Shown here: piece by piece, positions 51,969 through 54,650 of the stretch
Position numbering within the stretch: the first letter of the stretch is position 1
Layout of the letters: every line of letters begins with the position of its first letter
Assembly: GCA_019118275.1 (NCBI GenBank)
Contig: DWZH01000029.1
Location: forward strand, 1-54,650
Direction of reading: 5' to 3'
DNA length: 54,650 bases
Origin: Candidatus Brachybacterium merdavium
GTDB taxonomy: Bacteria; Actinomycetota; Actinomycetes; Actinomycetales; Dermabacteraceae
Made by a program: the position numbers and the translations under genes
Notes under the pieces: model-generated
Told to the model about the DNA's origin: nothing
The model's database searches: none
What the model saw: only the letters and a program-made list of their open reading frames with translations

Positions 51969-52703
51969 ATGAGACCCGACCTCGACCTCCGCGCCTACTT
52001 CGACACCCGCGCCACCGCCATCCTGATGACCGTCTCCCTGCTGGCCCTGCTCGCCTTCGCCGCTCTCGGCGGGCTGCTGGTCCCGCTGGTGCTGCCCGAG
52101 GAGGTCGTCGACGTGGAGACGACCGTCATCGCTCTGTCCCTCCCACTGAGCCTGATCATCCCCGCCATCGCCGTGCTGATCACCGCGGGGGAGTGGAGCG
52201 ACCGCTCCATCCAGTTCACCCTGCTGCAGCGGCCCTCGCGCAACGCGGTGCTGCTGTCCAAGACCCTGGCCGCCAGCGTCGTGACCGCCGGGGTGGTCGC
52301 CCTGGCCATCGCCCTGGCCGCGGTCACCACCTGGATCGGTGGAGAGCTGCTGGGTCAGGGCGCCGACTTCTCCTCCATGGAGGGCGTGATGACCACCCAG
52401 CTGGCCACGCTGGGCTCCTACCTGCTGATCTCATTGGCCATGGGACTGCTGACCCAGTCCTCGGTGCTCGGCCTGCTCTCCGCGATCGGCATCCCGTTCC
52501 TCACGGCGACCGCCGTTCCCCTGGCCACGCTCACCGGCTCGGAGCTGTTCATCGACGTGGTGCGGGCCGTCGATCTCCCGGGGGCCGCGGTCGCGCTCGG
52601 CGACGGACGGGCCGGAGCGTTCGAGCTGCTTCCGCTGGCCCTGACGGTGCTCCTGCCGGCCGCCCTCGGCGTCTGGCGCTGGAACCGCCGCGAGGTCGGC
52701 TGA
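51969..52703 (+). CDS. ABC-2-type exporter permease
   Basis: 244 residues with six hydrophobic helices: ATAILMTVSLLALLAFAALGG, SLPLSLIIPAIAVLITAGEW, and so on. GEWSDRSIQFTLLQRPSRNAVLLSKTLAA is the cytoplasmic coupling segment characteristic of ABC-2 permeases. AGGAG lies 5 nt before the ATG. Partner of the ATPase encoded upstream; the exported compound is unknown. Confidence 0.88.
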   Translation: MRPDLDLRAYFDTRATAILMTVSLLALLAFAALGGLLVPLVLPEEVVDVETTVIALSLPLSLIIPAIAVLITAGEWSDRSIQFTLLQRPSRNAVLLSKTLAASVVTAGVVALAIALAAVTTWIGGELLGQGADFSSMEGVMTTQLATLGSYLLISLAMGLLTQSSVLGLLSAIGIPFLTATAVPLATLTGSELFIDVVRAVDLPGAAVALGDGRAGAFELLPLALTVLLPAALGVWRWNRREVG

Positions 52704-52826
52704 GCGACCCCGGGGGCCGGGCCGACATTAGGATGGCCGGGCTCGGTGCCCGTGGGTCCCTCGCCGACCACCGGCCCGGCCATCGCGATCCCGAACGCCA
52801 CGCGCCACCGCCCCGAAGGAGACCTG

Positions 52827-54470
52827 ATGCATCTGGCATCCCTGTCCCGCCGCCAGCTGGCGAGACTGGCGGCCGCAGCCGCCGCCCTGACCCTGCTGGC
52901 CACCGGCTGCGTCCCGTTCGGCGAGGACGAGCCCGCCCCCGGCGACGATTCCGCGACCGGACAGGACGACGGTGACGGACAGGACGGGCAGCAGGGGGGC
53001 CCCGAGCTCGCCCCGGTGGGCACCTCCGCCGCCCAGGAGCTGCCCACCGATCCCGCGGAGGATGCGGCCTACGCCGCCTACTACGAGCAGGACATCGAGT
53101 GGGGGCCCTGCGAGGACGTCGAGCAGTACGATCCGTCCATCGAGATGCAGTGCGGCACTGTGACCGTCCCGCTGGTGTGGGACGACCCGGACGCCGGTGA
53201 CATCGACCTCGCCGTCGCCCGGCAGCCCGCGCAGGGGGAGGCCACCGGCTCCCTGCTGCTGAACCCCGGCGGGCCCGGCAGCTCCGGCGTGGACTTCGCG
53301 GGCTCGGCCTCCTACCTCTTCTCCCCGGAGATCCAGCAGTCCTACGACCTGGTCGGCTTCGATCCGCGCGGGGTCAGCCGCTCGGCCGGCATCGAGTGCC
53401 TGAGCGACGAGGAGACCGACGAGTACCGCGCCTCGACCGTGGAGCCGGGCACCACCGAGGCTGCCGACGAGTTGGAGCGCGTCGCCCAGGCCTGCGAGGC
53501 CAACTCCGGGGAGGTGCTGCCCTACCTGGACACCTTCTCGGTCGCGCGTGACCTGGACGTGCTGCGCGCCGCAGTCGACTCCGAGCAGCTGGACTACTTC
53601 GGTTTCTCCTACGGCACCTACCTCGGTGCCACCTATGCCGATCTCTACCCCGAGCGGGTGGGCCGCTTCGTGCTCGACGCCGCCCTGGACCCCACGGTCA
53701 CCGCCGACGAGATGAGCGCCGGCCAGGCCGAGGGCTTCGAGCAGGCCACCGAGTCCTTCCTGGCCGACTGCCTCGAGCGCGGGGATCAGTGTCCCTTCAA
53801 GGGGGAGCTCGCCGACGCCAAGCAGCAGCTGCACGCCTTCTTCGACAGCGTCGACGCCGAGCCCTTGGACACCGGGGACCCGCAGCGACCGCTGACCGGG
53901 GCGCTGGCTCGTTCAGCCGTGCTGATGGTGCTGTACGACGACGCCTACTGGCAGCTCGGGCGGGAGGGACTGTCGGCCGCCATGGAGGGCGATGGTGCTC
54001 AGCTGCTGCAGTTCTCCGACATCTCGGCCGGCCGCAACAGCGATGGCACCTACGCCGACAACTCCCAGTACGCGATCAGCGCCGTCAACTGCCTGGACCA
54101 TCCGGGCGTCGTCGACGAGCAGTGGCAGCAGCAGGAGGCCGAGCGTCTGGCCGAGGAGTTCCCCACCTTCGGTCCCTCCATGGGTCACAGCGGCGCTTCC
54201 TGCGCGCAGTGGCCCGTTCAGCCGCTGCGTGAGCCCGCCCCGATCTCGGCCGAGGGCGCCGGGCCCATCGTGGTCATCGGCACCACCCGTGACCCGGCCA
54301 CGCCCTACGAGTGGTCCCAGAACATGGCCGAGCAGCTCGATGATGCGGTGCTGCTGACCTATGACGGTGACGGGCATACCGCCTACGGCCGCTCGGGCGG
54401 CTGCATCGAGCAGCACGTGGATGCCTACCTTCTGGAGGACACCGTCCCCGAGGAGGGCCTGACCTGCTGA
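52827..54470 (+). CDS. Secreted alpha/beta-hydrolase lipoprotein, tripeptidyl aminopeptidase-like (SlpD/TAP family)
   Basis: 547 residues. The N-terminus has RRQLARLAAAAAALTLLATGC, a lipoprotein signal with lipidated Cys28, followed by an Asp/Gly-rich linker. The hydrolase has oxyanion segment LLLNPGGPGSSGVDF, nucleophile Ser261 in GFSYGTYLGATYA, Asp489 in TTRDPATPYEW and His517 in GDGHTAYGRSGGC, plus the TAP-type C-terminal domain with ISAVNCLD and paired cysteines. Members remove tripeptides or hydrolyse hydrophobic esters outside the cell. GAAGGAG lies 5 nt before the ATG. It follows the exporter by 123 nt and probably has its own promoter (TAGGAT at 52729). Confidence 0.92.
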   Translation: MHLASLSRRQLARLAAAAAALTLLATGCVPFGEDEPAPGDDSATGQDDGDGQDGQQGGPELAPVGTSAAQELPTDPAEDAAYAAYYEQDIEWGPCEDVEQYDPSIEMQCGTVTVPLVWDDPDAGDIDLAVARQPAQGEATGSLLLNPGGPGSSGVDFAGSASYLFSPEIQQSYDLVGFDPRGVSRSAGIECLSDEETDEYRASTVEPGTTEAADELERVAQACEANSGEVLPYLDTFSVARDLDVLRAAVDSEQLDYFGFSYGTYLGATYADLYPERVGRFVLDAALDPTVTADEMSAGQAEGFEQATESFLADCLERGDQCPFKGELADAKQQLHAFFDSVDAEPLDTGDPQRPLTGALARSAVLMVLYDDAYWQLGREGLSAAMEGDGAQLLQFSDISAGRNSDGTYADNSQYAISAVNCLDHPGVVDEQWQQQEAERLAEEFPTFGPSMGHSGASCAQWPVQPLREPAPISAEGAGPIVVIGTTRDPATPYEWSQNMAEQLDDAVLLTYDGDGHTAYGRSGGCIEQHVDAYLLEDTVPEEGLTC

Positions 54471-54516
54471 CGGGTCGGCCCGCGGGCGGACGTGACGTGA
54501 CGCTCGTCCAGTCGCT

Positions 54517-54546
54517 TTGCGCCCGCCCCACTCGTTCCTCTACAGT
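54517..54546 (+). promoter_or_regulatory. Promoter of tRNA-Thr
   Basis: TTGCGC (-35), 18 nt, TACAGT (-10), 30 nt before the mature tRNA. The best sigma-70-like promoter in the window. Confidence 0.65.
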
Positions 54547-54576
54547 GGTCCGGTCCGCCGTCTGACCGGCGGGAAC

Positions 54577-54649
54577 GCCGCCTTAGCTCAGTCGGTAGAG
54601 CGATTCACTCGTAATGAATAGGTCACCAGTTCGATTCTGGTAGGCGGCT
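54577..54649 (+). tRNA. tRNA-Thr (anticodon CGT)
   Basis: Acceptor GCCGCCT/AGGCGGC, D arm GCTCAGTCGGTAGAGC, anticodon stem ATTCA/TGAAT around CTCGTAA (CGT), T-arm CCAGTTCGATTCTGG and discriminator U. Complete, with one further base before the window ends; CCA is not visible. Confidence 0.95.
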
Positions 54650-54650
54650 C

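Overview
The window is very G+C-rich and gene-dense, and its gene content is actinobacterial: an MrpA-MrpB fusion, a CopD-CtaG fusion, a bifunctional-type dCTP deaminase, tandem FluC genes, tRNAs without encoded CCA, and many starts placed 5-7 nt after a -10-like TANNNT box (leaderless type). I infer a member of the Micrococcales, perhaps a Brachybacterium-like Dermabacteraceae. That is a judgement from gene style, not a database match.

Layout. 1-4.3 kb: the 5' end of purB, a broken glycoside-hydrolase-13 remnant, and housekeeping singletons (holin-like membrane protein, hydrolase, aminotransferase, SDR, RDD protein). 4.6-5.9 kb: an MFS transporter. 6.0-12.9 kb: a carbohydrate locus with a Gfo/Idh/MocA protein, an ABC importer (lipoprotein plus two permeases), a cytoplasmic NagZ-like GH3 and an RpiR/MurR-type regulator, with a candidate operator before the importer. 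13.0-16.8 kb: 2-oxoacid dehydrogenase E1alpha, E1beta and E2. 16.8-19.9 kb: two FluC fluoride channel subunits and CopD-CtaG. 20.0-21.4 kb: an FMO-like flavoprotein. 21.6-23.8 kb: a BadF-type amino-sugar kinase divergent from murQ. 23.9-25.7 kb: an antibiotic-resistance-type ABC-F ATPase behind a tiny leader peptide and hairpin. 25.7-28.7 kb: metY and two overlapping HAD phosphatases. 28.8-33.3 kb: an NHLRC2-like protein and a large membrane protein that looks like a catalytically dead membrane pyrophosphatase. 33.5-37.6 kb: TetR, tRNA-Gly, dcd, an unknown gene and a UMF1-type transporter. 37.7-44.4 kb: a complete Mrp Na+/H+ antiporter operon (A-B fusion, C, D, E, F, G). 44.5-48.4 kb: fhs and tRNA-Phe, -Asp and -Glu, with a CurA-like reductase between Asp and Phe. 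48.6-54.6 kb: a small metallopeptidase, a two-component system divergent from an ABC-2 exporter, a secreted tripeptidyl-aminopeptidase-like lipoprotein and tRNA-Thr.

How parts fit together. The importer/NagZ/RpiR cluster and the kinase/murQ pair, 9 kb apart, together form a plausible salvage route for peptidoglycan amino sugars: import, cytoplasmic glycosidase, phosphorylation, MurNAc-6-P etherase, sugar-phosphate-sensing repressor.

The least ordinary items are the Met-Arg-Leu leader and start-site hairpin before the ABC-F gene, the pyrophosphatase-like pseudoenzyme, a motif shared by the cytoplasmic tails of MrpF and MrpG, and collagen-like Gly-X-Thr triplets in a HAD phosphatase.
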